DNA of 64,000 bases from JAXHUH01 sp034211175 (GCA_034211175.1 JAXHUH010000137.1:4428-68427); one strand, 5' to 3'; shown: positions 37,302 to 48,482, counted from the stretch's first letter. Program-made: numbers and translations. Notes: generated by a model not told the origin, from the letters alone.

Positions 37302-37931
37302 TCATCGGCCCTGGTGGGCCATCGTGTCGATCACGGCGACGATCGCGAGGAGCAGTGCGTCGTCCTGTCCGGGCGCGGTCTCCACGCCGTAGGTGTCGCG
37401 CACCCGCAGCCAGCGCTTCGAGACGGTGGCGACCGTGGCACCGCCCTGCTCGATCCGGTACTCGTGCTGGAGGATGTTGCCGACGGCGCGCATGTCGTTG
37501 CCGCCGGGCACGTCGATCCGCCAACGGTCCCGCAGCGGCGTGATCAGCGCGTTGTGGACCTTCGCCGCGGCACCGCCGCCGGCTCGTTCGATCGTCATCG
37601 AGTCCCGCACCCGCAGGACGCGCTCCTGGATCTTGTAGAGCTCGCGGCCGGAGGAGTCCTCGAACTTCAGGGTGGAGCGGAGGCGGAGCGCCTTGCCGTC
37701 GACCTTGAACACACGCCGGCCCTGGTCGTCCTCGATCCAGAAGTCGTCCCCGATGGCCAGGAGGCGTTGGCGCATGCGGTACCGACCGCCGGCCGCGCCC
37801 GCAGGTGCCCCCCTCCGGCCGGGCGCCGGTGCGGCCATCGCCGGGCGCCGCATCGCCGCTCCGGTCGCCGCGCCCGCCACGGCACCGGCCGCGACCGCGC
37901 GGCGTCGTCGGGCCTGTCGTGCTCTGCGCAT
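37302..37931 (-). CDS. LURP-one-related (scramblase-like) protein
   Basis: A 209-residue protein. The first 45 residues are Arg- and Ala-rich (RRRRAVAAGAVAGAATGAAM), possibly a membrane-interacting segment. A LURP-one/tubby-like barrel follows: RMRQRLLAIGDDFWIEDDQGRRVFKVDGKALRLRSTLKFED, then YKIQERVLRVRDSMTIER and WRIDVPGGNDMRAVGNI. LURP-one proteins resemble phospholipid scramblases but have no proven activity in bacteria. It is the first gene of a minus-strand operon ending in the G6PD-like gene. Confidence 0.82.
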   Translation of the reverse strand: MRRARQARRRRAVAAGAVAGAATGAAMRRPAMAAPAPGRRGAPAGAAGGRYRMRQRLLAIGDDFWIEDDQGRRVFKVDGKALRLRSTLKFEDSSGRELYKIQERVLRVRDSMTIERAGGGAAAKVHNALITPLRDRWRIDVPGGNDMRAVGNILQHEYRIEQGGATVATVSKRWLRVRDTYGVETAPGQDDALLLAIVAVIDTMAHQGR

Positions 37932-38171
37932 CGGCCGTCTCTCCCCTGTCGGCTCGTGGACGTCGGTCGCGGCGGCGTCGCCACGGCGCCGACGCCTCAC
38001 CGGCCCGCTCGGCGTCGTGGCGGGACCGGCTCGCGCCCAACTCAAGTCGTCGGGCAGGTCCGCGGCCATCACCCGAGGAGGATGATCCTGGCCTCCGACC
38101 TGCGCTCCTGCGGTGGCCACGCACGCGGGCGACCGCCCGGCGCGGGTGACGTGGAGCCCCGGCGCGACCAC
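37932..38171. other. Intergenic region upstream of the LURP-one operon
   Basis: These 240 GC-rich bases hold the promoter region of the LURP-one operon and the end region of the lipoprotein gene. I see no clear promoter boxes, hairpin or convincing short ORF. Confidence 0.35.
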
Positions 38172-38636
38172 CTACTCGCAGTCGGTGTCGAGCGCGGCGA
38201 GGAGATCGCTGCCGGCGCTGCGGACGCCCTCGACGGCGTCGACCACGCCGCTGCGGTTCTCCTGACCGATGCCGGAGTCGCCGAGCTCGGCGACCGCCGA
38301 GCGCAGATCGTCGAGCGCGGACCGGAGGGCGTCGGCCTCGTCGCCGACGACCTCACCGCCTGCCTCGCGCACCTCGGCGAGCTGCTCGGAGACGCCGTCG
38401 ACGTCCTCGCGCACGCTGTCGGCGCCGTCGGCCACCAGGTCGGCGTTCGCGAGCTCGTCGAGCTCCTCGCGCAGGTCCGCCCGCTCGTCGCAGTACGCCG
38501 CCTCGGCGTCGGCAGCGTCGTCGTCATCGCTGCACCCGGCCACGAGCCCGACGGCGAGCGATGTTGCGAGCAGCGTGCGACCGGCGATCCGGCGATACCG
38601 GACAGACCGGGCGTGATCTCGATGGTTCGGTGTCAT
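38172..38636 (-). CDS. Small predicted lipoprotein
   Basis: A 154-residue exported protein. The signal peptide RTLLATSLAVGLVAGC ends at a lipobox cysteine, followed by an acidic DDDD linker. The mature part is helical, with heptad-like Leu/Ala spacing (LREELDELANADLV, LRSALDDLRSAVAEL) and two more cysteines (AYCDERAD near the start, TDCE at the end) that could form a disulfide. AAGGAG stands six bases before the ATG. It is 11 bp behind the HAD gene and is probably the last gene of the sulfatase operon. Confidence 0.75.
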   Translation of the reverse strand: MTPNHRDHARSVRYRRIAGRTLLATSLAVGLVAGCSDDDDAADAEAAYCDERADLREELDELANADLVADGADSVREDVDGVSEQLAEVREAGGEVVGDEADALRSALDDLRSAVAELGDSGIGQENRSGVVDAVEGVRSAGSDLLAALDTDCE

Positions 38637-38647
38637 CGTCAGCTCCT

Positions 38648-39558
38648 TCAGTCGGCGAAGACCGTGGACCAGTCCCGGGCCATGCTCACGACGACCCAGC
38701 CTTCGCGCCGTCCGATGTCGGTGATCGACGCCGACTCGGCGAACGTCGCGGCCTTGCTCTGGTACGCGTACTCCCGCTCGGCGTCGTCGTGGTCCACGAG
38801 GATCGCCAGCCCCGGATGGCTGCCGGCGCAGGCCCACTCGAGCATCTCGCGGTCCCCGGCGGAGTTGCCGGCGGCGAGGACCGGTCTCCGCCCGAGCTGG
38901 GTCTGGATGTTGGCGATCTTCGCCGGACCCTCGTTCGCCTCGCCGAGGACGGAGGCGGTGCGTCTGGCCACCGGCGGGCCGTCCGCGGCGTTGCGCCCGA
39001 CCTCGTAGCCGATGAGGGTCCCGACGACGAGCTCCGCCGGCACGCCGTAGAGCTCCTCGCTGACGGCGCGGACGAACTCGGTCCCACCGCCGGTGACGAT
39101 CCCGACGGTCACGTCGTGGCGGCGCAGCTCGTCGATCAGCTCGAGCATCGGCTGGTAGACGAGGCCGCTGACGGGGCGGCTGAACCTCGGGTGCTTCCAG
39201 CGGCCGACGAACTCCTCGATCTGCGCGGCGAACTCCTCGGGGGTCTGGCCCTCGAAGAGGCCGGCGAGCGCCAGGGCGATGCGGACCAGGCCGACACCGG
39301 CGATCTCTTCGGGGTCGCCGCCGAGGAGGGCGGCGAGCTCGGGGCGCTCGGCGATCTCCGGGTCCTGCTCGCGTCGGCGCACCAGGACGTCGACGAAGAA
39401 GGCGAGCTGGACGTACTCGGGCTTCTCGCACCAGAGCGTGCCGTCGTTGTCGAAGTAGGCGATGCGCTCGGCGACGGGGATCTCGTCGATCCGGTCGAGG
39501 TGGTCGACGATGGCGTCGCGGACCGGGCCGGGTCGCCACGAGGGCAAGCGCTCGTCGG

Positions 39559-39562
<4 letters not shown>
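38648..39562 (-). CDS. HAD-superfamily phosphatase
   Basis: A 304-residue hydrolase with motif I DNDGTL near residue 38, motif II TGGG, a motif III lysine region and motif IV GNSAGDREML, matching phosphoserine-phosphatase-like HAD proteins. Substrate is unknown. The ATG overlaps the end of the methyltransferase-FGE gene (ATGA, 39559-39562). Its place between the sulfatase/FGE genes and a lipoprotein gene suggests it acts on the same class of sulfated or phosphorylated compound, which is inference. Confidence 0.85.
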
Positions 39563-41889
<2,327 letters not shown>

Positions 41890-41893
41890 GGCC

Positions 41894-43393
41894 TCATGCG
41901 CTCGGGACGCCCGCCTGGAGCTTGGCGAGGACCTGCTCGACGTTGAACGACGCCGGCGCCTGCCGAGCGGGGAACTCGGCGAGCGACTGGATCATCCGGG
42001 CCACGTACGCCTGGGCCGGGATCAGCAGGAAGGCGTGCTCCAGCAGCCAGTCGTAGTAGGTGTTCGACGTGATGTCGGCCCGTTCGTACGGATCGGTGCG
42101 GAGGTTGAAGATCTTCGGGATCCGCAACTCGGTGAACGGCTCGGACCAGACCTGCATCGTGCCCGCGGCGCGCTGCTCGAGGAACACGATCTTCCAGTTG
42201 TCGAAGCGCAACGCGGTCAGGTCGCCGTCGTCGGAGACGTAGAAGAAGTGGCGGCGGGGGCTCTCGGCCGCCTCGCCGGTGAGGTAGGCCAGCTGGTCGT
42301 GGCCGTCGAGGTGGACCTTGTAGGTGGTGCCGTGCAGGTCGGTGCCGTCGCGCAGCTGCGGCGTGATGTCCTCGTTGCCGGCCGCGGCGAGCAGTGTCGG
42401 GAACCAGTCGCTGTGGCTGACGATCCCGTTGAGCACCGTCCCCGCGGGGATGCGGCCGGGCCAGCGGACCATCGCCGGGACCCGGTAGGCGCCCTCCCAG
42501 TTCGTGTTCTTCTCACCCCGGAAGGGCGTCATCCCCGCATCGGGCCAGCTGTTCATGTGGGGCCCGTTGTCGGTGGAGTACATCACGATCGTGTTGTCCG
42601 CGATGCCGAGATCGTCGAGCAGGTTCAGCAGATCGCCGACGATGTCGTCGTGGTAGCACATCGTGTCGTGGTACTCGGACTGCCACCGCCCGGCGCGGCC
42701 CACGTCCTCGGGCCGGGTGTGGGTGCGGAAGTGCATGTGGGTCGAGTTGAACCACACGAAGAACGGGGTGTCGGCCTCGTGCTGGCGGCGGATGAAGTCC
42801 GCGGCGGCATCGCGGAACTCCTCGTCGCAGGTCTCCATGCGCTTCTTGGTCAGCGGGCCGGTGTCCTCGATCTTCTGGTCACCGCCCGACAGCGCCCATG
42901 ACCGGATGACACCGCGGGGGCCGAAGCGCTCGCGGAAGTCGGGGAACTCCTCCGGCGTCGGGTAGTCGGCGTGCTCGGGCTCCTCCTCGGCGTTGAGGTG
43001 GTAGAGGTTGCCGAAGAACTCGTCGAACCCGTGGGCCGTGGGAAGGAACTCGTCGCGGTCGCCGAAGTGGTTCTTGCCGAACTGGCCGGTGGCGTAGCCC
43101 TGCGCCTTGAGCGCGGTGGCGATCGTCGGGTCCTCGGCCTGCAGGCCGATGGGTGCACCGGGCATGCCGACCTTGGAGAGGCCGGTGCGATACGGGTTCT
43201 GGCCCGTGATGAACGCGGCGCGGCCCGCGGTGCAGCTCTGCTCGCCGTAGTAGTCGGTGAAGCGCACACCCTCGGTGGCGATCCGGTCGATGTTCGGGGT
43301 CCGGTACCCCATCAACCCGTCGCTGTAGCAGCTCAGGTTGGAGATCCCGATGTCGTCGCCCCAGATGACGAGGATGTTCGGCTGCTCCGGCAT
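41894..43393 (-). CDS. Arylsulfatase (formylglycine-dependent)
   Basis: A 499-residue sulfatase of the alkaline-phosphatase superfamily. The N-terminus NILVIWGDDIGISNLSCYS supplies metal-binding aspartates, CTAGRAAFITGQ is the CxAGR signature whose cysteine becomes formylglycine, and STDNGPH completes the calcium site. There is no signal peptide, so it acts in the cytoplasm unless exported by another route. GGGGGAG precedes the ATG by seven bases. The next gene encodes the activating FGE, so maturation is provided in the same operon. The sulfate ester substrate is unknown. Confidence 0.92.
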   Translation of the reverse strand: MPEQPNILVIWGDDIGISNLSCYSDGLMGYRTPNIDRIATEGVRFTDYYGEQSCTAGRAAFITGQNPYRTGLSKVGMPGAPIGLQAEDPTIATALKAQGYATGQFGKNHFGDRDEFLPTAHGFDEFFGNLYHLNAEEEPEHADYPTPEEFPDFRERFGPRGVIRSWALSGGDQKIEDTGPLTKKRMETCDEEFRDAAADFIRRQHEADTPFFVWFNSTHMHFRTHTRPEDVGRAGRWQSEYHDTMCYHDDIVGDLLNLLDDLGIADNTIVMYSTDNGPHMNSWPDAGMTPFRGEKNTNWEGAYRVPAMVRWPGRIPAGTVLNGIVSHSDWFPTLLAAAGNEDITPQLRDGTDLHGTTYKVHLDGHDQLAYLTGEAAESPRRHFFYVSDDGDLTALRFDNWKIVFLEQRAAGTMQVWSEPFTELRIPKIFNLRTDPYERADITSNTYYDWLLEHAFLLIPAQAYVARMIQSLAEFPARQAPASFNVEQVLAKLQAGVPSA

Positions 43394-43578
43394 GTCGAGC
43401 TCCCCCTGCGGTGTCGTGGCTCGCGGGCCTGCCGGGCCGGTGGCACGCCGCGGTCGGCGCGACACGACGAACGGCCGCGGTCGGTCCCGAGACAGTGTTC
43501 GTCGCGACGCCGTGGTGTCGTCACCCCGCCGGGGTGATGGCGACGTGCGGGTCCGGGCGGAACGGGCCCGCGCCGTGC

Positions 43579-44022
43579 TCAGCCGGCCGCGCGGGCTTCG
43601 TGCGATCCGGGCTCGGTGGCCCCGTCCGGCGACGGCCGCCACAGGGGACAGCCGAGCACGGCGTTGGCGAGGTCGCCGGCGGGATCGCCCCGTTCGAACA
43701 GCGGCAGGTAGCCGCCGCGGGGCCCCGACCGGCCCGAGCGGCGCCGGACGGCGTCGACGATCACTGCGCCGAGGAGCTTGAACAGGATCACGACCATGAG
43801 CCCGGTCAGGAAGCCGCTGGTCGACTCGCCGACGAGCACGGCGGCGCCGAGCGCTCCGAGTGCACCGAGTGCGACGGCGGCGACGAACCACGCGAGGGCC
43901 GCCGATCCCAACCGTCGGCCGGTGGCCCGCACCAGGGCCGGAACGGTGATCAGCGCCGCGGTGAGCGTCACGAGAACACCTGCGGCGGCGCCGGCGAGCA
44001 CGGTCTCCTGCCACGAGGTCAC
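43579..44022 (-). CDS. Predicted three-helix membrane protein
   Basis: A 147-residue protein with three hydrophobic helices (VLAGAAAGVLVTLTAALITVPALV, ALAWFVAAVALGALGALGAAVLVG, FLTGLMVVILFKLLGAVIVDAV) and a polar C-terminal tail of about 55 residues (GGYLPLFERGDPAGDLANAVLGCPLW). GTG 44022 fits the hydrophobic profile best. It is divergent from the LigD-like polymerase gene. I do not recognise a family. Confidence 0.55.
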   Translation of the reverse strand: MTSWQETVLAGAAAGVLVTLTAALITVPALVRATGRRLGSAALAWFVAAVALGALGALGAAVLVGESTSGFLTGLMVVILFKLLGAVIVDAVRRRSGRSGPRGGYLPLFERGDPAGDLANAVLGCPLWRPSPDGATEPGSHEARAAG

Positions 44023-44105
44023 ACCGCCGAGGGTAACGAACCGTGCCGAACCGCACGGATCCCAGCGCCCGTTCTCCTCGACCGGCCGCCACGGGCCGCG
44101 GCGGG

Positions 44106-44111
44106 TACGGT
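44106..44111 (+). promoter_or_regulatory. -10 box of a probable leaderless promoter
   Basis: TACGGT lies seven bases before the GTG at 44119, the same spacing seen at 27718, 28500 and 59700. It suggests leaderless transcription of the LigD-like polymerase gene, which has no ribosome-binding site. Confidence 0.42.
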
Positions 44112-44118
44112 CACCGCG

Positions 44119-45132
44119 GTGGCGAAGGCGCCGGCGATCGAGATCGAGGTGGGCGGACGCACCGTCCGGGTGTCGAACCCCGACCGCGTCTACTTCCCGG
44201 AGACCGGGGCGACGAAGCTCGACCTGGTCGAGTACTACCTGGCGGTCGGGCCCGGCATCGTCAACGCGCTGCGCGACCGACCGTGCATGCTCCACCGCTT
44301 CCCGAAGGGCCTCAGCGGCGACAAGGTCCACCAGAAACGGGTGCCGAACGGGGCGCCGCCGTGGCTACGGACCGTGCGGCTCCACTTCCCCCGCTACGGC
44401 CAGCACGCCGACGAGCTGTGCGTGGCCGAGCTGGCGGAGGTGATCTGGGCCGTCCAGATGTCGACGGTCGAGTTCCACCCGTGGAACTCGCGACGGGCCG
44501 ACACCGAGAGGCCCGACGAGTGGCGCATCGACCTCGACCCGATGCCCGACTGCCCGTTCGAGCGGGTCCGTCGGGTCGCCCACGTCGCCCGGGAGGTGCT
44601 CGACGAGCTCGGCGCGGTCGGCTGGCCGAAGACGTCCGGCGGCCGTGGGCTCCACGTCTACGTGCGGATCGAGCCCGACCACGGCTTCGGCGACGTCCGC
44701 CGCGCCGCCCTCGCGTTCGCCCGGGAGGTCGAGCGCCGGGCCCCCGATCTGGTCACGACCGCGTGGTGGCGCAAGGACCGGGACCCGGCGGCGCTGTTCG
44801 TGGACTACAACCAGAACGCGCGCGACCACACGATGGCCGCCGCCTACTCGGTGCGGGGCACCCCGCGGGCGACCGTCTCGACCCCGATCACCTGGGACGA
44901 GATCGACACCGCGGAGCCGGACGACCTCACGATGGCCACGGTGCCCGCCCGGTTCGCCGAGCTCGGTGACCTCCACGCCGGCATCGACGACGCGGTCTTC
45001 GTCATCGACGAGCTCCTCGAGTGGGCGGCGCGCGACGAGCGCGACGGCGAGCACGTGCCCGACGACCCCGACGATCGGGCCCCGGACGGCACCGGCCCCG
45101 GCGGTCGCGACCCGGGCGCCCCGCTCGCCTGA
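44119..45132 (+). CDS. LigD-type polymerase/primase domain protein
   Basis: A 337-residue archaeo-eukaryotic-primase-like protein corresponding to the polymerase domain of LigD, which fills gaps with ribo- or deoxynucleotides during non-homologous end joining. RIDLDPMPDCPF supplies the catalytic DxD, SGGRGLHVYVRI the phosphate-binding region, and DYNQNARDHTMAAAYSVRGTPRATVSTPI the C-terminal fold. The GTG at 44119 follows TACGGT by seven bases, suggesting leaderless translation. No ku, ligase or nuclease domain is nearby. In actinobacteria such stand-alone proteins also work in other gap repair. Confidence 0.88.
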   Translation: MAKAPAIEIEVGGRTVRVSNPDRVYFPETGATKLDLVEYYLAVGPGIVNALRDRPCMLHRFPKGLSGDKVHQKRVPNGAPPWLRTVRLHFPRYGQHADELCVAELAEVIWAVQMSTVEFHPWNSRRADTERPDEWRIDLDPMPDCPFERVRRVAHVAREVLDELGAVGWPKTSGGRGLHVYVRIEPDHGFGDVRRAALAFAREVERRAPDLVTTAWWRKDRDPAALFVDYNQNARDHTMAAAYSVRGTPRATVSTPITWDEIDTAEPDDLTMATVPARFAELGDLHAGIDDAVFVIDELLEWAARDERDGEHVPDDPDDRAPDGTGPGGRDPGAPLA

Positions 45133-45279
45133 CCGGCCGTACCCACCTGCGGGTCCGTTCCTGAACCGTGGGTGCGCGTCCGTGGGGAATCCGTGCCTCG
45201 CCGGCCCGGCCGGGCCGCGGCCGCCGGCACCATGCGATCGATGGAAGCTCGCGGGCACGGCGCCGACAGGAGGCCACGG

Positions 45280-46062
45280 ATGAGCATGGTGGACGTGCAC
45301 GACGTGCTCCTCGTGGAGGACGACGATCTCGATGCGGAGCTGATCGGGCTCAGCCTGCGACGTTCGCCGCTCGCCAGCGCCCGCATCCGGCGGGCCCGGT
45401 CCCTCGCCGCCGCCCGCGACTCGCTCGCCGAGCGCCCCACCGACGTCGTGCTCCTCGATCTCGGGCTCCCCGACACCGAGGGCACCGGTGCCGTCGATGC
45501 CATCGGCCGGGTCGCGGGGAACGCCGCCGTGGTCGTCGTGACCGGCAGCGGCGACGATGCCACTGCGCTCACGTGCCTGGCCGCCGGCGCCGACGACTTC
45601 CTGCCCAAGGCCGACGTGCTCTCCGAGCTCGGCGGCCGCAGCATCGCCCGAGCGGTCACCCACAGCGCGGCGCGCGCCTTCGCCCGCTCGGCCCGGCTGT
45701 CCGCGGCCTCGGGCGAGATGACCCTCACGAACCCCGACGACCAGGCCGCGCTCGCCCACGCCATCGAGCTCTACGACGAGTTGTTCGACGCGGTGGACGT
45801 CGACGGGCGGGTCGACCGCACCCGGGTGCGCCCCGTGGCGTCCCATCTCGTGTCCGACCTGCGTCGGTGGGGCTGGGGCACCCGCCACGTGGTCGACCTC
45901 CACCTGCGGGTGTGCGCCGCCCATCGAGCCACCGACGGGGACACGGCGACGGAGATGTTCGCCCGCACCCGTCCGCTGGTGCTGCTCCTGCTGGGCGAGC
46001 TGCTCGAGAGCTACCGAGCGACCGCCGCAGAGCCCGCCGAGCCCGCCGAACCCGCCGACTGA
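45280..46062 (+). CDS. Response regulator with receiver domain and unknown helical C-terminal domain
   Basis: A 260-residue protein. The receiver (residues 6-125) has acidic EDDD, phospho-acceptor VVLLDLGLPDTEG, VTGSGDD and lysine LPKAD. The C-terminal half (DQAALAHAIELYDELFDAVDVDGRVDRTRV...LVSDLRRWGWGTRHVVDLHL) has no HTH or GGDEF motif and is not recognised. The end is a PAE repeat. AGGAGG six bases before ATG 45280 decides the start. It precedes two MEDS-domain signalling genes on the same strand and may carry output to them. Confidence 0.8.
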   Translation: MSMVDVHDVLLVEDDDLDAELIGLSLRRSPLASARIRRARSLAAARDSLAERPTDVVLLDLGLPDTEGTGAVDAIGRVAGNAAVVVVTGSGDDATALTCLAAGADDFLPKADVLSELGGRSIARAVTHSAARAFARSARLSAASGEMTLTNPDDQAALAHAIELYDELFDAVDVDGRVDRTRVRPVASHLVSDLRRWGWGTRHVVDLHLRVCAAHRATDGDTATEMFARTRPLVLLLLGELLESYRATAAEPAEPAEPAD

Positions 46063-46150
46063 GGAGCTGATCGACGACCACCGTGTGACGCGGTGGTTGA
46101 TCCACGCAACGTGGCCGCACGATGGCGGGTTGCGTCGGTAACGTCGCCTC

Positions 46151-46981
46151 GTGCGCATCGTCGGGGTGGCCGGGAGCGGGCGTGGGCTCGGTGCCCACGA
46201 CCACCTCTGCTGGATCTACGACCACGCGGACGAGCTCTTCACGACCGCGGTGGAGTTCCTCGCCGACGGCGTCGCGCAGGGCCAGCGGGTCGGCTATCTC
46301 GGCCACCTCGGCCGGGAGCGGATGACCGCCGAGCTGGGCCGCCTCACCGCCGACCATCCCGGCGATCGCCCGGCCTTCGCGCAGGACCTGTCCGACTGGT
46401 ATCGATCGGACGGGATCATCAGCCCGGGCGACCAGATCGACACGTACGCGGTGGCGATGGCCGACGCCATCCGGAGCGGCTACACCGGCCTCCGCGTCGT
46501 TGCGGACTGCACCGACCTCGTTGGCACGAGTGCCGGGCGCGAGGCCTTCGCCCGCTACGAGCACCTGATCGACCGTCGGATGACCTCCACGCCGTTGTCG
46601 GGGATGTGCGCCTATGACCGGGCGACGCTCGGCGAGCGCGCGGCGGACGAGCTGGCGTGCCTCCACCCGGTGTCCAACCGGCCCGACACGTTCGGCGTGT
46701 TCGCGATCGACCAGGAAACGGTCGGACTGCGGGGCGAGCTCGACGGTGCGGTTCGTCCCCAGCTCGTGCGGGCCCTCACCCGGGTGAGCTTCCCCCACGG
46801 CACCGTCGTCGTCGACGCCACCGAGGCCAGGTTCCTCGACCAGCACGCGCTCGGCGCACTCGCCGGCGTCGCGCGCCACCGGGGCCGGCCGGTGGTCCTG
46901 CGGACGTCGTCCCCCGCGCACGTACGGCTCACCCGGATCCTCGGGATCACCGACCTCGTCCGGGTCGAGCTCGTCGCGTGA
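46151..46981 (+). CDS. MEDS-STAS sensor/antagonist protein
   Basis: A 276-residue protein. Residues about 12-170 form a MEDS (DcmR sensory) domain, recognisable by GAHDHLCWIYDHADELFTTAVEFLADGVAQGQRVGYLG and the later ADCTDLVGTSAGREAFARYEHLIDRRM. The C-terminal 95 residues are a STAS domain (GLRGELDGAVRPQLVRALTRV, VVDATEARFLDQHALGALAGVA) like anti-anti-sigma factors, but the usual phospho-serine motif is replaced by ATEARFLD. The stop overlaps the next start as GTGA (46978-46981), so the two proteins are made together. Confidence 0.8.
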   Translation: MRIVGVAGSGRGLGAHDHLCWIYDHADELFTTAVEFLADGVAQGQRVGYLGHLGRERMTAELGRLTADHPGDRPAFAQDLSDWYRSDGIISPGDQIDTYAVAMADAIRSGYTGLRVVADCTDLVGTSAGREAFARYEHLIDRRMTSTPLSGMCAYDRATLGERAADELACLHPVSNRPDTFGVFAIDQETVGLRGELDGAVRPQLVRALTRVSFPHGTVVVDATEARFLDQHALGALAGVARHRGRPVVLRTSSPAHVRLTRILGITDLVRVELVA

Positions 46982-47943
46982 GGAGCAGCGCAGGAGCGGG
47001 CCACGCCGGGTACGTCCACGAGCACGCCATCTACGACACCGACGACGAGCTCGTCGACATCGTCGTCCCGTTCCTCCGCGACGGCATCGCCGCCGGGGAG
47101 CCGACGATCGTCGGGGGCAGCGCACGCACCGTCCGCCTCATCCGCCGGGCGGTGGGCGACCTCGCCGTGCAGTTCGTCCCCCGCGGTGACCCGCGAGAAC
47201 GGCGGCCGGGGCCGACGCTTCGCGCCTACCACTCGATCTTCACCGACCTGGTCGCAGCCGGGGCGACACGCGTCCGTGTGGTCGGCGACGTGCCCCACCC
47301 CGGCGTCGGGGCCGACTGGCACGGCTGGTTCCGCCACGAGGCCGCGGCGAACGTCGCCTTCGCGCCGTTGCCCGTGTGGGGCATCTGCCACTACGACACG
47401 CGCATCACACCCGCCGCCGTGCTCGACGACGTGCGCTGCACGCATCCGTTCGCCGCCGACCGCACCGGCGGCCACAACCCCGAGCCCGGGTTCGTCGAAC
47501 CGGGAGCGTTCGTCGCCGGCCACCCCCTGCGCCGGGCACCGTCGCTGCGGGCGAGCGACCCGGACCACGAGCTGGAGGACCCGTCCCCGGCGGAGCTGCG
47601 CGCCGCCGTCCGTCGAATGGCCGACGATGTGCTGGCACGCGGGGCGATCGACGATCTGCCGCTGGCCGCGACCGAGATCCTCGCGAACGCGCTCGAGCAC
47701 GGGCGGTCGCCGACGGTCGCACGGCTCTGGGTCGGTAGCAACGACGTCGTCGTCGGCGTCGCCGACGCAGGACCGGGCCCGTCCGACCCGCTCGCCGGGC
47801 TCGTGCCACCGCCGCCCGGGAGGCCCGGCGGTCGGGGGCTGTGGATCGCCCACCAGCTCTGCACCGACGTGCGGTTCACCGACCGTCCGGGGTTCGAGGT
47901 CCAGCTCCGCATGAGCGCCAACGGGCTCCCCATCGGCGGCTGA
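46978..47943 (+). CDS. MEDS-HATPase (RsbW-like) kinase
   Basis: A 321-residue protein. The N-terminal 190 residues form a second MEDS domain (HAIYDTDDELVDIVVPFLRDGIAAGEPTIVGG). The C-terminus is a GHKL ATPase of anti-sigma-kinase type: N-box ATEILANALEHG, G1 DAGPGP and G2 GGRGLWIAHQLC. It should phosphorylate or sequester a STAS partner, probably the coupled MEDS-STAS protein. GTG 46978 is fixed by the overlap with the previous stop. A sigma factor target is not in the immediate cluster. Confidence 0.82.
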   Translation: MRSSAGAGHAGYVHEHAIYDTDDELVDIVVPFLRDGIAAGEPTIVGGSARTVRLIRRAVGDLAVQFVPRGDPRERRPGPTLRAYHSIFTDLVAAGATRVRVVGDVPHPGVGADWHGWFRHEAAANVAFAPLPVWGICHYDTRITPAAVLDDVRCTHPFAADRTGGHNPEPGFVEPGAFVAGHPLRRAPSLRASDPDHELEDPSPAELRAAVRRMADDVLARGAIDDLPLAATEILANALEHGRSPTVARLWVGSNDVVVGVADAGPGPSDPLAGLVPPPPGRPGGRGLWIAHQLCTDVRFTDRPGFEVQLRMSANGLPIGG

Positions 47944-47959
47944 GACCTGGGGGCCCGCC

Positions 47960-48430
47960 TCACCCGGTCAGGTCGGTGAGCGGCGCGACGACGTCGGCCT
48001 CGTCGCCGAGCCCCTCGAACGCACGGGCGACGAGATCGGCCACGGTCGTTCCCGCGAGCTCGGCGCGCACCACATCGGCCACACGCCGGTCGACGTCGAC
48101 CAGCGTCGCCTGGATGCCCCGCCCGACCGGGCACGCCGGGTTGGGCCCGTGGAGGCCGAGCACCGGGTCGTCGCCCTGGAGCAGCGACCACACCTCGGCG
48201 AGCGGCACCTGCGCCGCGTCGCGGCCGAGGCTCCAGCCCCCGCCCGCGCCCGGGCGCGACGCGACGAGACCGGCGGCCCGCAGCGGCCCGAGCACCTTGC
48301 GGATGTGCACGGCCGTCACCGCGGTGCTGGCCGCCAGCTCCTCGGAGCTCACCGGCCGGTCCCGCTCCGCGGCGAGGTAGGTGAGGACGTGGACCGCCAC
48401 GGCGAACCGGGTGTTGGTCGATCGCGGCAC
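47960..48430 (-). CDS. Rrf2-family transcriptional regulator (YwnA-like)
   Basis: A 156-residue regulator with the Rrf2 winged helix (RFAVAVHVLTYLAAERDRPVSSEELAASTAVTAVHIRKVLGPLRAAGLVASRPGAGGGWSLGRD). Its C-terminus has only one cysteine (NPACPVG), not the three that hold an iron-sulfur cluster in IscR/NsrR, so a thiol switch is more likely. GTG 48430 begins at the domain; ATG 48487 would add an unnatural 19-residue tail. It diverges from an NmrA/QorB-like reductase, as ywnA does next to ywnB in Bacillus. Confidence 0.8.
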   Translation of the reverse strand: MPRSTNTRFAVAVHVLTYLAAERDRPVSSEELAASTAVTAVHIRKVLGPLRAAGLVASRPGAGGGWSLGRDAAQVPLAEVWSLLQGDDPVLGLHGPNPACPVGRGIQATLVDVDRRVADVVRAELAGTTVADLVARAFEGLGDEADVVAPLTDLTG

Positions 48431-48453
48431 CTCCCCATCGTGCCACCGACCCC

Positions 48454-48482
48454 TTGCCAACTGCAATCGACGCGAATACGGT
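48454..48482 (+). promoter_or_regulatory. Consensus-like promoter for the NmrA/QorB-like gene
   Basis: TTGCCA (48454-48459) and TACGGT (48477-48482) are separated by exactly 17 bp, about 83 bp before the start codon. It is among the best housekeeping-type promoter matches I found in the window. Confidence 0.6.

Noticed and set aside
36475..38124. A single 549-codon protein across the DUF6325 and LURP-one region
   Set aside because: The upstream part is an out-of-frame shadow of the LURP-one gene; the DUF6325 domain starts at 37281 with its own ribosome site.
43393..44092. N-terminal extension of the sulfatase frame upstream to 44092
   Set aside because: The extension is Arg/Gly-rich low complexity, and a good ribosome site precedes ATG 43393.
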